A stretch of DNA of 64,000 bases, taken from positions 1 to 64,000 of the forward strand of contig NZ_JAETWB010000025.1 of NCBI RefSeq assembly GCF_016773205.1, given 5' to 3'. Positions within the stretch are counted from its first letter, which is position 1. Each line of letters begins with the position of its first letter. The notes beneath the pieces are model-generated. The model did no database searches. It saw only the letters and a list, made by a program, of their open reading frames with translations, and had not been told where the DNA came from. Shown here in pieces: positions 34,201 to 42,811 of the stretch. The DNA is from Belnapia arida (GTDB lineage: Bacteria; Pseudomonadota; Alphaproteobacteria; Acetobacterales; Acetobacteraceae). The position numbers were made by a program, and so were the translations under genes.

Positions 34201-34437
34201 ATGCAGAGCCCTTCCTTCAGCAACAGTGGCCTTACCGGTCCCGGCGAGGCATGGCAGATCGCTGTGGAGCCCTGGTGGCCGATTAGGCCCGAGAGCCAGC
34301 AGGTCAGCACCCTCGCCTGGATCTGGGCGGATGGTGAGATGCAGGAGATCAAAACGGTCGTGGTCCTGACCGAGGAGCAGATACGCAACTGGTCAGAGAT
34401 CGACCTACCGTTAATGCTCCCAGGCGGAACCTGCTGA
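34201..34437 (+). CDS. small hypothetical protein
   Basis: 78 aa, Trp-rich (WQIAVEPWWPIRPE, LAWIWADGEMQE), acidic, cytoplasmic. A strong AGGAGG site lies 9 bp before the ATG, the best argument that it is expressed. Convergent with the next gene across a hairpin. Function unknown. Confidence 0.6.
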   Translation: MQSPSFSNSGLTGPGEAWQIAVEPWWPIRPESQQVSTLAWIWADGEMQEIKTVVVLTEEQIRNWSEIDLPLMLPGGTC

Positions 34438-34491
34438 AGGTGTCGCCTTTCAGCGGAGCCTTCGGGATCTGAACGGCGCATGCCCAAGCTC

Positions 34492-34521
34492 GGCATGGCT
34501 CCCCACCGGGGAAGCCATGCC
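34492..34521. terminator. hairpin between convergent genes
   Basis: GGCATGGCT pairs with AGCCATGCC, and inside CCCC pairs with GGGG across a 3-nt loop, leaving one unpaired A. It lies between two convergent small genes and can serve both, though neither side has a T run. Confidence 0.5.
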
Positions 34522-34540
34522 GCAGGCCGAGGTTGCTGCG

Positions 34541-34903
34541 TCAGGTCGCCTGCTGCACATTGGTGAGCAGGCTGGCCGCCGACGCTGCCGCAAATGCCCG
34601 GAGATCCTGGAGCACTGAGCGAAGCAGCTTTGCCTCAGCCACACACAATCCAGCATCGGCATCCTCATCTGCGAGGCGGCTCACCAATACTTCCACCTTG
34701 CCGGTCAGGGCGGCCAGTGTACGGGACGGCGCCTCGGCCAAGCTGGCCACCGCACCAAGGTCAGAACAGTCTGCTGCAGCCGGTTCGACGGAGATGCTGG
34801 CGTCCAAATCATCCCCTGCCCTTGCCGGTTGGGACAGCGGCTGGCGACGATAATGCGCCGCCCCCGCACGGCGCTGCACGGAAAAGGGCAAAATGTCAGC
34901 CAT
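34541..34903 (-). CDS. conserved hypothetical protein
   Basis: 120 aa starting MADILPFSVQRRAGAAHY, with CAGGAG 12 bp upstream. The second half is one long helix rich in Ala and Leu (EAKLLRSVLQDLRAFAAASAASLL). No membrane or metal motif. It follows the response regulator by 28 bp on the same strand and may share its transcript. No named family. Confidence 0.6.
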   Translation of the reverse strand: MADILPFSVQRRAGAAHYRRQPLSQPARAGDDLDASISVEPAAADCSDLGAVASLAEAPSRTLAALTGKVEVLVSRLADEDADAGLCVAEAKLLRSVLQDLRAFAAASAASLLTNVQQAT

Positions 34904-34931
34904 GGCCCGGGTCTCCTGATGTGGGGGCGGC

Positions 34932-35672
34932 TCAGATCTGCTGAAAAAGGGCGGCTTCGCCTGCTACGCCCGAAGCTGCAGCGACATTAAGCTTGTAGCA
35001 GCGGCCAGGTGCGGTCAGCAGCAGTTGCGGCTGGCTGGGGATGGCCTCGATTTTCTGGCGCAGACGATAGATATGCGTCTCCACCGTGTGAGTGTCGGCA
35101 GAGCTGCTATATCCCCACACCTCGTGCAGCAGCGTTTGGCGCGGCGCCGGCTTACCGCCAAGGCGATACAGGAACCTGAGGATGCTGTTCTCCTTATCGG
35201 TCAGTCGGACCTTGCGGTTGCGCGCCGGCTCCAGCAGGAGCTTTGCACCGGGCCGGAAGACATAGGATCCGATACTGAGGGAGGCGTGTTCGGAGCTGTC
35301 GAACAGCCGAACTTGAGCCCGCAGCCGTGCCAGCAACTCGGGAAGGCGGAAGGGCTTGACGATGTAGTCGTTCGCTCCGGCATCGAGGCCGCGGATCACA
35401 TCCGCTTCGGTATCAGCGCCGGTCAGCATGATGATGGGCATGCGGTAGCCCTCGCGCCGCAGCTTGGTGCAAAGGTTACGGCCGTCGGCATCGGGCAAGC
35501 CCACATCGAGTAAGATGGCACTAAACTGGCAGCGCCCGTCGGCTAGCACAGCTTCGGCGGAGCCGGCGCTGTCCGCTTCGACAGCGCTGAACTCACCATC
35601 GAGGCAGATCTGCTCAGCCAGGGTGGCCCGCAAAGCAGCATCATCTTCGACAATCAGAATGCGATGCGACAT
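34932..35672 (-). CDS. OmpR/PhoB-type response regulator, orphan
   Basis: 246 aa. An N-terminal receiver domain (ILIVEDD at the start, phospho-acceptor Asp in AILLDVGLPDADGR, conserved Lys in YIVKPFRLPE) is followed by a winged-helix DNA-binding domain (LTDKENSILRFLYRLGGK, VETHIYRLRQKIE). Start at MSHRILIVED; the extra 18 codons upstream are not part of the fold. No histidine kinase is encoded nearby. It lies 104 bp downstream of the GH16 gene and might control it. Confidence 0.9.
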   Translation of the reverse strand: MSHRILIVEDDAALRATLAEQICLDGEFSAVEADSAGSAEAVLADGRCQFSAILLDVGLPDADGRNLCTKLRREGYRMPIIMLTGADTEADVIRGLDAGANDYIVKPFRLPELLARLRAQVRLFDSSEHASLSIGSYVFRPGAKLLLEPARNRKVRLTDKENSILRFLYRLGGKPAPRQTLLHEVWGYSSSADTHTVETHIYRLRQKIEAIPSQPQLLLTAPGRCYKLNVAAASGVAGEAALFQQI

Positions 35673-35776
35673 GAACACGGTCTTATCCTTGCATAACACA
35701 GACAACTTGCGGCGCTGAGAACGCAATACCTTTGCTCATCAGCAAGGCGGATCGTGTGACCCACCCTGCAGCTTTC

Positions 35777-37327
35777 TCAGGCGAAGAGCATGTCGGAGTT
35801 GGCATGCGCAGTGTTGGATAGGTCGACGAAGCTGAAAGCGACCGACCCGTTGCTGTGCAGATCGGCAGTGCCCTTGGCGACAACGGCGCCATTGTAGGTG
35901 ATGCCGTCTACATGCAGATTGCGGTCAGCGGCAGCACTGCCGCCATAGCTATCATTCAGGAAGTTAACAGCGAGCTTATGGGTGCCAGCGGTCCAGTCAC
36001 CCTTGACGGTGATGATGTCATCGTGGCCCGTGGCATGCGAGGCACCGGCGGTCAACATGCCACCGATCTGCTTGCCATCGACACTGATCGTGTACTGCGC
36101 GTCGCCCTTGTAGCCATCTTGGCTGACCTTCAGCACGAGCGTGTCGCTACCAACTCCAATGGTTTTCACCACAACGGGGCTCTGGAGCATGGGTGCCGGG
36201 CTCGGTGGAACGGCCTTGGTGAAGCCGAAATCCATCGGGCCATTCGCGCCGAGGTCCGCGGTACCCTTGCGCAGCGCAGTGCCGTTGAGGGTGATGCCGT
36301 CGACATGCAGGTTGCGGTCGGCGGCGGCGCTGCCGCCATAGGCATCGTTGAGGAAGTTGACGGTGACCTTGTGGCTGCCTGAGGCCCAGTCACCTTTCAC
36401 TGTGACGATGTCATCCTGGCCAGCGGCATGCGAGGCGCTGGCGGTCTGCGTACCGCCGATCTGCTTGCCGTCGACGCTGATCGTGTACTGCGCGTGGCCC
36501 TTGTAGGCATCCTGGCTGACCTTCAGCACGAGCGTGTCGCTGCCGGACCCAAGGGTCGTCTTGACCGGGGTTGGGTTGGTTGGTGCCGTGTTGCCGCCGC
36601 CCGTCGGCGCAGTGCCAGTCCATTGCGACATCACCACATTATCGATATGCGTGGTGACCTTGCTCGGCGTCGAGCTGTCGGGCCCGCCACCCAGCCAGGC
36701 TTGGCTGTTGTTGGCGACATAGCCCATTGCGCCGAAGCCCATCGGGCCGTCCGGGATAAGGTCCGGATTGGTCCAGGAAGCGGTGACCTTGCCGTCCACC
36801 TCGACTTTGATGAGGTTCGGCAGCCAAGTCATCTTGTAGTGGTGGGTCTGGTTGGTATCGATGCCGCTGAGCTTGCTGCTGTAGACATCCTGGTTGTTGG
36901 CGCCAGCCCAATGCACCGTATGCAGGGCCGTGCCCTTCGGCGTCTCGAGGATGTCGATCTCGCCGTCGCGCGGCCAGACATCCGATTTCGGCCACATCAG
37001 GATGGCGGCCTGAGTGCCCTGCGCGGTTTCGACGCGGGCGTCAAACTCGACGGTGCCGTATGTGATGGTGACGCCGGCCGCCTTGCTGTTGAAGCCGCCC
37101 GCACTCCAGCTGCCGTTGGCGTGGCGGGTCTCGCTGACCTGCATCTCGCCACTGGCAACCTTGACGTCGCTGGCGCTCCAGCGGAAGGCGCCGTTGCTGT
37201 AGACGCCGCCGTCATAGGCTGAGCCCCAGTTGGTATGTTTGAAACCGGCGCTGAAATCGTCGGCAAGTACGACCTTATACTGATTGCCGTTGGCGTCTGT
37301 GCTGATTGCGCCGGGGGTCGCAGCCAT
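35777..37327 (-). CDS. GH16 family glycoside hydrolase with two tandem carbohydrate-binding modules
   Basis: 516 aa. The N-terminal about 235 residues form a GH16 beta-glucanase/galactanase domain with catalytic DGEIDILET (the GH16 E-x-D-x-x-E pattern). Two nearly identical about 90-residue modules follow (each starts SDTLVLKVSQD and ends NLHVDGIT.NG), of the calcium-dependent xylan-binding type. There is no Sec signal, so export may use a type I system, as for rhizobial exopolysaccharide-degrading GH16 enzymes. GGAG is 9 bp upstream of the ATG. Likely acts on exopolysaccharide or plant glucans. Confidence 0.88.
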   Translation of the reverse strand: MAATPGAISTDANGNQYKVVLADDFSAGFKHTNWGSAYDGGVYSNGAFRWSASDVKVASGEMQVSETRHANGSWSAGGFNSKAAGVTITYGTVEFDARVETAQGTQAAILMWPKSDVWPRDGEIDILETPKGTALHTVHWAGANNQDVYSSKLSGIDTNQTHHYKMTWLPNLIKVEVDGKVTASWTNPDLIPDGPMGFGAMGYVANNSQAWLGGGPDSSTPSKVTTHIDNVVMSQWTGTAPTGGGNTAPTNPTPVKTTLGSGSDTLVLKVSQDAYKGHAQYTISVDGKQIGGTQTASASHAAGQDDIVTVKGDWASGSHKVTVNFLNDAYGGSAAADRNLHVDGITLNGTALRKGTADLGANGPMDFGFTKAVPPSPAPMLQSPVVVKTIGVGSDTLVLKVSQDGYKGDAQYTISVDGKQIGGMLTAGASHATGHDDIITVKGDWTAGTHKLAVNFLNDSYGGSAAADRNLHVDGITYNGAVVAKGTADLHSNGSVAFSFVDLSNTAHANSDMLFA

Positions 37328-37960
37328 CGGTTGTCTCCAGGATTGTTGATCACAAACATGTGACCATCTTCGGTGGAATGGGATGTACATTTATCAACCA
37401 TAAATTGCAATCACGGAAACGTGTGGTTGTGCTGAATTTCTTCTTACGAATTCAGAACGGGATGTTTGGACGTCACACCCACCCCCGAGATCCTCGGTTT
37501 CGTCTCGCTTGAACCTGATTTTTGGCAGATTGCCGCGAGGCCCATTCGAAAGCAGCTCTTGGGCAAGGCATGTGACGAGGCACGCGTGCACCGCCTATAG
37601 TTGTGACATCCGAACCTGATCTCGGACCTGACCAACACGGCAGGCGATCGCTGCTAGCCATTGAAGCGCAATGCTAGCGGCTCGAGCTGTGCGTGGTGGA
37701 TGGAACAGGCAACACGGAACGCAGGCTGGCTGCACTTGCCGGCGTCCCACAAGGGCTCCCTGCCGCTCGCAAGCCCGCCTTAAGCCGCTGAAAACTGCGG
37801 ACGTATTGCGATTGCGGCAAGCCCTGGATCACTTGCGGTAAGGGGGGATTACCGCATGTGATATGCCGCTGCCGCAGTCGGCGCGGCCACTGCCCAAACC
37901 TAGTGGTGCGCGTCAGACAGATGGTACCCGCCGTCGTGGAGGCGCTTGTCCAGGTGGGGC
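37328..37960. other. intergenic region upstream of the GH16 gene
   Basis: 633 bp without a supported gene. Near 37390-37450 it is AT-rich and probably carries the GH16 promoter. At 37828-37862 there is a strong hairpin, listed separately. The open frames here lack ribosome sites. Confidence 0.5.
37828..37862. repeat. hairpin with a G-rich loop
   Basis: ATCAC-T-TGCGGTAA and TTACCGCA-T-GTGAT are inverted repeats (13 pairs, one T-T mismatch) around a GGGGGGA loop. It is 99 bp after the GFA-family gene stop but has no T tract. Purpose unknown: operator, terminator or decayed element end. Confidence 0.5.
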
Positions 37961-38446
37961 TTACCTCTCCGGTCGCGTTTCGTGGGGCTCCGGCGGGCGC
38001 GTGCGGCCGGTAAGCGGGTCGTACTCGACGGGCGGCGTCATCCCTTCGGGCTTTTTGGCGTGGCGCGGAGCGTCGTCGCGGATGTCAAGCCACGCCATGG
38101 CGCTCTCCACGCAGAGGTGCATCTGCGGCTTGAAGCCGTCAGGCTTGTCGAGCGAGCCAACGGTGAGCCCCATTAACGCGCGGGTATGCCGCTCGAAAAA
38201 CAGCTGCGAGCCGCACCGGCCGCAGAAGTGCCGGTTCGAGGTCGGCGACGAGCGGTAGATGAGCGGCTCTCCCTCGGTCGCCCGCACCGCTTCAGAGGGC
38301 AGGAAGAGTACCCCCATGAACGGACCGCCTGACGCCCGTTGGCACATCCGGCAATGGCAGATGAGGGTCAGCCCCGGCGTGCCGGTCGCCTCGTAGCGGA
38401 CCGCGCTGCATAGGCAGCCACCCGTTAGTGTTGTCTGGCCGGTCAT
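37961..38446 (-). CDS. GFA family (glutathione-dependent formaldehyde-activating-like) zinc protein
   Basis: 161 aa. The conserved GFA cysteines are present: GGCLCSAVRYE, CHCRMCQRASG and FCGRCGSQLFF. Members bind zinc and are often called formaldehyde-activating enzymes, but most, including this one, have no proven substrate. Start chosen at MTGQTTLTGG (38446), the beginning of the domain. Confidence 0.9.
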   Translation of the reverse strand: MTGQTTLTGGCLCSAVRYEATGTPGLTLICHCRMCQRASGGPFMGVLFLPSEAVRATEGEPLIYRSSPTSNRHFCGRCGSQLFFERHTRALMGLTVGSLDKPDGFKPQMHLCVESAMAWLDIRDDAPRHAKKPEGMTPPVEYDPLTGRTRPPEPHETRPER

Positions 38447-38556
38447 CGCTCGCGCTCCTCGCCCCAAAGCATGTAACAGCGGCTGTCGGGTACCAAGCAT
38501 CAGATTTTGACCGCCAGAATGAACGGCCATCCCAGCGCTGAAGCAATCGGCCATAT

Positions 38557-38594
38557 GTTATGCTTGACATAACGGCGTTATGCGTCTCATAACG
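38557..38594 (+). promoter_or_regulatory. double palindromic operator and promoter of higBA
   Basis: Two dyads with 5-bp spacers: GTTATG-CTTGA-CATAAC (38557-38573) and CGTTATG-CGTCT-CATAACG (38576-38594); between them CATAACG-G-CGTTATG is itself a perfect palindrome. A -35 TTGACA at 38564-38569 and a possible -10 CATAAC at 38588-38593 (18-bp gap) overlap them. Repression by HigA and the toxin complex is expected. The -10 is only 5 bp from the higB ATG, so a leaderless or very short leader is implied. Confidence 0.65.
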
Positions 38595-38598
38595 GGCT

Positions 38599-38880
38599 AT
38601 GATCGAAAGCTTTCAGGACAAGCGCACGGCAGCGGTGTTCCTGGGGAAGCTGCCCAAGGGCTTTCCGGTGGACGTGGTCAACGTGGCGCGGCGGAAGCTT
38701 CGAATGCTGGACGCGGCTGTACGCCTGGATGACCTGCGAGTGCCACCGGGCAACCGGCTGGAGCCTCTGACAGGAAGCCGGAAGGGGCAGCACAGCATCC
38801 GGGTTAATGACCAGTGGCGCGTCTGTTTTGTCTGGCGCGACGGAGGTGCGTACGAGGTTGAAGTTACCGACTACCACTGA
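38599..38880 (+). CDS. higB: HigB-type toxin of a toxin-antitoxin pair (RelE/ParE fold)
   Basis: 93 aa mRNA interferase-type toxin. It shows the family order: basic helix (VARRKLRMLDAA), LRVPPGNRLEPLTG, then HSIRVNDQWRVCFVW and EVTDYH at the end, as in ribosome-dependent HigB toxins. The toxin gene precedes the antitoxin, as is typical for higBA. It begins 5 bp after the operator without an evident ribosome site. Confidence 0.93.
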   Translation: MIESFQDKRTAAVFLGKLPKGFPVDVVNVARRKLRMLDAAVRLDDLRVPPGNRLEPLTGSRKGQHSIRVNDQWRVCFVWRDGGAYEVEVTDYH

Positions 38881-38947
38881 GGGGAGTAGCCCCGGTGGTT
38901 GGGCAAGGGGCAATTGTGCCCGGCCCATTTGGAGGGATGGACGCCCA

Positions 38948-39268
38948 ATGAGTATCCGCCGCGAGGAACTTGCGGACTTGGACCTGTCCGATGTGACGGA
39001 CGGGGAGCGGCTAGCGCCGGTGCTGCCGGGCGACGTGCTGGGCTTGGAGTTCATGAAGCCCATGGGCCTGTCCGCCCGGGCGCTGGCGCGGGACATGTGC
39101 GTGCCGCCCAACCGGATCACCGGAATCTTGAACGGCGAGCGTGCCATCACGGCAGAGACTGCGCTCCTGCTGGCCCGGTGCTTCGGCACTACGCCGGAGT
39201 TCTGGATGAACCTCCAGGTAGCCCATGACCTGGAGCTGGCCCGGGAGGCCGTGGGGACAGCCGCCTGA
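38948..39268 (+). CDS. higA: HigA-type antitoxin
   Basis: 106 aa with a central XRE helix-turn-helix (GLSARALARDMCVPPNRITGIL, NGERAITAETALLLARCFG) followed by EFWMNLQVAHDLELA, typical of HigA. Start at MSIRREELAD, with GGAGGG upstream. It should neutralise HigB and repress the operon at the double palindrome. On a replicon such a pair adds to stability by killing plasmid-free cells. Confidence 0.93.
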   Translation: MSIRREELADLDLSDVTDGERLAPVLPGDVLGLEFMKPMGLSARALARDMCVPPNRITGILNGERAITAETALLLARCFGTTPEFWMNLQVAHDLELAREAVGTAA

Positions 39269-39367
39269 CACCGTCGTGGTTTGGGAGTGGCCGCTGGCGA
39301 CGCGCACTTGCCGCGACCCTGGAGTGGGTTTCACTGGGGGCGCCCACGCCACACCTCCCCAGACGCC

Positions 39368-39713
39368 GTGACCCAGGCGCGCTTTGACCGCCTGATTCGC
39401 ATCGCGGACCGCCTGGCCGAGGTCGAGACCGGCAGCGACGCGGCAGACCAGGCCATCCACGCCGCGCTGGACCGGGCTGGGCCTGTGCAGGCCCACACCA
39501 CCAGCGAGTCGGCGGCGCAGACCCTGCTGCCACCGGGGTTCGAGTGTGGATGCCCGCCACCCCGGTCGCGGGCTGGGTCTATGCGCCGTGTCGCCAGGCA
39601 GGTCTTGAGGCGGACGGAATGCGCTACCCGCACCATGGGCAATGGGGGCAGACCCTGCGCTATCCATGTGCGGGGCGGCAATGCGGGCTTCGGCGATGGT
39701 GGCAAAGGGCTGA
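39368..39713 (+). pseudogene. frameshifted phage-type hypothetical gene
   Basis: From a GTG at 39368 the frame reads TQARFDRLIRIADRLAEVE...TLLPPGFE; an apparent TG duplication near 39545-39548 shifts it to WMPATPVAGWVYAPCRQAG...YPHHGQWGQTL, and a second shift leads to MCGAAMRASAMVAKG and stop. Joined, about 115 aa of a protein I associate with alphaproteobacterial prophages. A second copy of its last codons is at 42764-42811. Confidence 0.55.
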
Positions 39714-40046
39714 GACGGAAAAGGAATAGGCCGGGCCTCTCAGCCGGGGGGAGCGGCCGGAACTTCGCCGTGCTCTTCCCCTTCTGGAACATGGTCTTCC
39801 GCACTGGCGACTTCCACCTGAATGTCTTCCCCCGCCCTGGCGATCCGGAGGCCGCGCCTTCCCTGGTCAGCGGCGGCTGGTGGCGCCAGCAGGCGGGGGG
39901 ACGCGGCGCTTCTTCGTCGCCTTAAGTGGCAATGGCCAACTGCGCCGCTTGATCCCACTCGCGCAGCCGCCATACTGATCGTGGAAGAAGGCTAATAATC
40001 CGGCCATACGCCCGTCAGACGGCCTGAACCAACCGAGGAGGTTGAG
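39714..40046. other. intergenic region before the TctC gene
   Basis: 333 bp with no supported gene; longer open frames are shadows. The last 30 bp contain the GGAGGT ribosome site of the downstream gene. Confidence 0.5.
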
Positions 40047-41027
40047 ATGCTAGGCCGGTTTCTTCTCGCTGCGGCGGCTCTTCTGCTGGCGGTCCCGATG
40101 GCGCGTGCGCAGCAGTTCCCGACGCCGGGGCGCCCCATCCTTCTGCTGGGCGGCTTTCCCGCCGGCACCCAGGCCGACATTTACTGGCGCCTGATCCAGC
40201 AGCCGCTCGCGGCCGAGCTGGGCGTGCCGATGGTGGTGGAGGCGCGCAGCGGGGCCTCGGGCAACATCGCCATGGAAGCCACGGCCCGTTCCGCGCCGGA
40301 CGGACATGTTGTGCTGGCCGCCACCTCGGCCATGCTGGCGATCAACCGCGCCGTGTTGCCCTCCATGCCGATCGACACGCAGACCGACTTGGCGCCGGTG
40401 ATGAGCCTGTTCGAGGTACCCAATGTGATGGTGGTCAGCGCGGAAAAGCGGCCGCACTTCACGGATTGCCAGGCGCTGATCGGAGCGGCGCGCGCCGCTC
40501 CGGGCAAGCTGAACTACGCCAGCAGCGGTATTGGGGCTTCCACGCATCTCGCCGCGGCGCAGTTCGCGACCGCAGCGAACATCAACATGCTGCACGTGCC
40601 CTATCGCGGAGGCCCGTTCGCAATGACCGCCCTCTACCAGGGCGATGCGGACCTGTTTTTCTACCAGTCCGGCCCGGTGCTGGATGATTGGCGCCTGGGC
40701 CGCGTGCGCCTGCTTGGCATCACCTCGGCCGAGCGCATGCCGACCCTGCCAGAGATCCCCACCATCGCGGAGGCCTGCGGCATGCCGGGCTTCGAGAGCA
40801 CCACCTGGTACGGGATCGTCGTCTCGGCCCGGACACCGAAGCCAATCATCGACCGCCTGCACGCCGCGATCACGAAGGTGACGGACACGCCCGAGGTGCG
40901 GGCGCGGATGGAGGGAATGGGCTTCACGATGATGCTCGGTGGGTCTGAGGCGATGCGGAAGCGGCTGGCCGCAGATATCCCGCATTGGGCCGGCGTGGTG
41001 CAGCGTTCGGGCGCGCGCCAGCAGTAG
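40047..41027 (+). CDS. Bug/TctC family tripartite tricarboxylate transporter substrate-binding protein
   Basis: 326-aa periplasmic binding protein. A signal peptide (FLLAAAALLLAVPMARAQ) is followed by PILLLGGFPAGTQADIYWR, VEARSGASGNIAMEA, and LNYASSGIGASTHLAAAQF, the ligand-pocket loops of Bug proteins. GGAGGT precedes the ATG. The TctA/TctB membrane partners are not in the window; such orphan binding proteins are abundant in Acetobacteraceae and burkholderias. Ligand (a small carboxylate or similar) unknown. Confidence 0.92.
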   Translation: MLGRFLLAAAALLLAVPMARAQQFPTPGRPILLLGGFPAGTQADIYWRLIQQPLAAELGVPMVVEARSGASGNIAMEATARSAPDGHVVLAATSAMLAINRAVLPSMPIDTQTDLAPVMSLFEVPNVMVVSAEKRPHFTDCQALIGAARAAPGKLNYASSGIGASTHLAAAQFATAANINMLHVPYRGGPFAMTALYQGDADLFFYQSGPVLDDWRLGRVRLLGITSAERMPTLPEIPTIAEACGMPGFESTTWYGIVVSARTPKPIIDRLHAAITKVTDTPEVRARMEGMGFTMMLGGSEAMRKRLAADIPHWAGVVQRSGARQQ

Positions 41028-41114
41028 CGTCGGAGGCTGCCCGTGCGAAAGCCGGTGCTCCATCCCAGGCCGGGCGCCGGGCCGGGGGTGGCCGATGCCA
41101 CTCCAGAGGAGGTT

Positions 41115-41135
41115 CCGGGAGGCGAAGCCTCCCGG
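41115..41135. terminator. hairpin between convergent TctC and LLM genes
   Basis: CCGGGAGGC and GCCTCCCGG form a perfect 9-bp stem with a GAA loop. It lies 87 bp after the TctC stop and 11 bp after the end of the LLM gene. No T run, so the terminator call is tentative. Confidence 0.45.
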
Positions 41136-41146
41136 CGCCACAGGTG

Positions 41147-42202
41147 CTACGAAGCCAGGCGGGCAGGGGCTGGCGCCAACTGCCGCAGCACGGGCAGAAC
41201 CCGTTCCCCGAAGCGTTCCAGCGAGGCGATCACGCGTGGTGCGGGGAGGCCACTGAACCCCATGTAGAGGCTCCAATGGGTCGGTGAGAGCAGCGTGAAG
41301 TCTTCGGCCAAGCGCTCGGCCACCAGCTCAGCGGAGCCGATCGGGGCGTTCTCCAGCAGCCAGTCGATGCTTGGCTCGCCCTCGAAGGGAACGGAGCGCA
41401 TGAAGGCGCCGTCGCGCGGCGGCACCGCGTCGCGCAGCGAGAGGGTGGTGCGGATGAAGCGCAGCATGCCCTCCGCGGCCTGGCGCTGCTCCGCCGCGTC
41501 GGCGGTGACGAAGACGTAGCGCTGGATGGCGAGGCGGAGCGCGGAATCGGGCAGCCCGCCAGCGCGGAGGGCCGCGAGGAGCTTGTCCCGCATCGGCAGC
41601 GCCGCCGCCGCCCGGCGATGGCCCTGGCTGATGAAGAGGGAGCCGCCGGCACGCGCGGCGCGCTGGAGCAGCTTCGGCTCGCCGCCGGCCAGGAAGATGG
41701 GCGGCATCTGGCCGGGAAAGGCGGCGATCGGGGCCTCCGGGATCCGATAGTGGCGGCCTTCATGGCCGACGAGGCCCTTGGTCAGCCCGCGCTCCAGGAT
41801 ATCCCAGCCCTCTTCCAGGATGGCGGTGCGCTCGGCCATCGGAACGCCATAGGTATGGAATTCATGCGGCTGATGGCCGGTGCCGAGGCCGAGCTGGACC
41901 CGGCCGCCGGTCAGCGCCTGAAGCATGCCCAACTCCTGCACCACCCGCAGCGGATGGTGGAGCGGCAGCACCACCACGGCCGGACCGAGGCGGAGGCGCT
42001 GCGTCACCGCCGCACAATGCGCGACCATCATCAGGGGGGAGGGGCAGACCGAGTGGCTGGTGAAGTGGTGCTCGGCGAACCAGGTGCCGTCGAAGCCCAG
42101 CTGCTCGGCGAGCCGGACCAACTCCACTGTCATGCCGAGGATCGCGGACGGCGTCTCATCCGCTCTGTTCTGGGACATGAGGTTGAAGAGGGCGATGTCC
42201 AT
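41147..42202 (-). CDS. LLM class flavin-dependent oxidoreductase
   Basis: 351 aa of the bacterial luciferase-like fold. Signature segments: LAEQLGFDGTWFAEHHF, LGPAVVVLPLHHPLRVVQELGMLQALTGGRVQLGLGTG (split here by length), and PPIFLAGGEPKLL. Uses reduced FMN supplied by a reductase. Start at MDIALFNLMS (42202), which matches the first strand of the barrel; the 51 codons before it are not conserved-like. Substrate not predictable; it faces the Bug protein gene convergently. Confidence 0.9.
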   Translation of the reverse strand: MDIALFNLMSQNRADETPSAILGMTVELVRLAEQLGFDGTWFAEHHFTSHSVCPSPLMMVAHCAAVTQRLRLGPAVVVLPLHHPLRVVQELGMLQALTGGRVQLGLGTGHQPHEFHTYGVPMAERTAILEEGWDILERGLTKGLVGHEGRHYRIPEAPIAAFPGQMPPIFLAGGEPKLLQRAARAGGSLFISQGHRRAAAALPMRDKLLAALRAGGLPDSALRLAIQRYVFVTADAAEQRQAAEGMLRFIRTTLSLRDAVPPRDGAFMRSVPFEGEPSIDWLLENAPIGSAELVAERLAEDFTLLSPTHWSLYMGFSGLPAPRVIASLERFGERVLPVLRQLAPAPARLAS

Positions 42203-42383
42203 GCGTTGGTTCTCCGGTCGAGGGCAGGAAAGCAGAATCGGTGCCACTGCGCAGGGGTGCGCCGCGCGGCCCGGCGCGAGGCGTCGGGGCGATCTTTGAG
42301 GCGAGTAGACTTCTCGATGATGACCAGCCCGCCAACGCCACCCGGGCAGGTTCACGAGCGTGCCGCAGCAGCAGCGGCGCTGT

Positions 42384-42692
42384 TCAGCTCGGCCAGCCGC
42401 TGCTTGCTGGTTCCGGTACTCGCACCCCCAACCGGGCCGCCGCAGCCTCGAGCCGCGCCATATCTCCCTCCCGCTGCTGTTTCCGCGTCAGCAGGGCCAT
42501 CGCTTCAGCCGGTGGTATTCCAAGAGCCTCACCAATCCCGGCAGCGGTGGTGATGCCCTGGCTTTCCAACTCCCGGCCGATCGCCATCCGCAACCGGATG
42601 GCCTTCAACCGGTCGGCGTCACGGCGCCGGCGTTCCTCGGGCGAGATCTTCGGCTTCGCGGGCAATTTTTGGTTGTCGGGCGGCAGGCTCAT
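42384..42692 (-). CDS. small helical hypothetical protein
   Basis: 102 aa from MSLPPDNQKL. Strongly charged N-terminal helix (PEERRRRDADRLKAIRLRMAIG) followed by ESQGITTAAGIGEALGIPPAEAMALLTR, which resembles a helix-turn-helix with a turn at IPPAEA. DNA binding is possible. No named family. Upstream of it on the other strand is the phage-gene fragment. Confidence 0.55.
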   Translation of the reverse strand: MSLPPDNQKLPAKPKISPEERRRRDADRLKAIRLRMAIGRELESQGITTAAGIGEALGIPPAEAMALLTRKQQREGDMARLEAAAARLGVRVPEPASSGWPS

Positions 42693-42763
42693 GTTGTGGA
42701 TGTCGGTCAACGCCGCCGCCGGCGCTACCCCACCATGAATGACGCGCGACGGAGCCGCTGGCG

Positions 42764-42811
42764 ATGTGCGGGGCGGTGATGCGGGCCTGGGCGATGCTGG
42801 AGAAGGGCTGA
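42764..42811 (+). pseudogene. C-terminal fragment of the phage-type gene, second copy
   Basis: The frame TEPLAMCGAVMRAWAMLEKG-stop matches the end of the broken gene at 39.4-39.7 kb (MCGAAMRASAMVAKG). Only the last about 20 codons remain. It shows that two related copies once lay about 3 kb apart. Confidence 0.4.
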
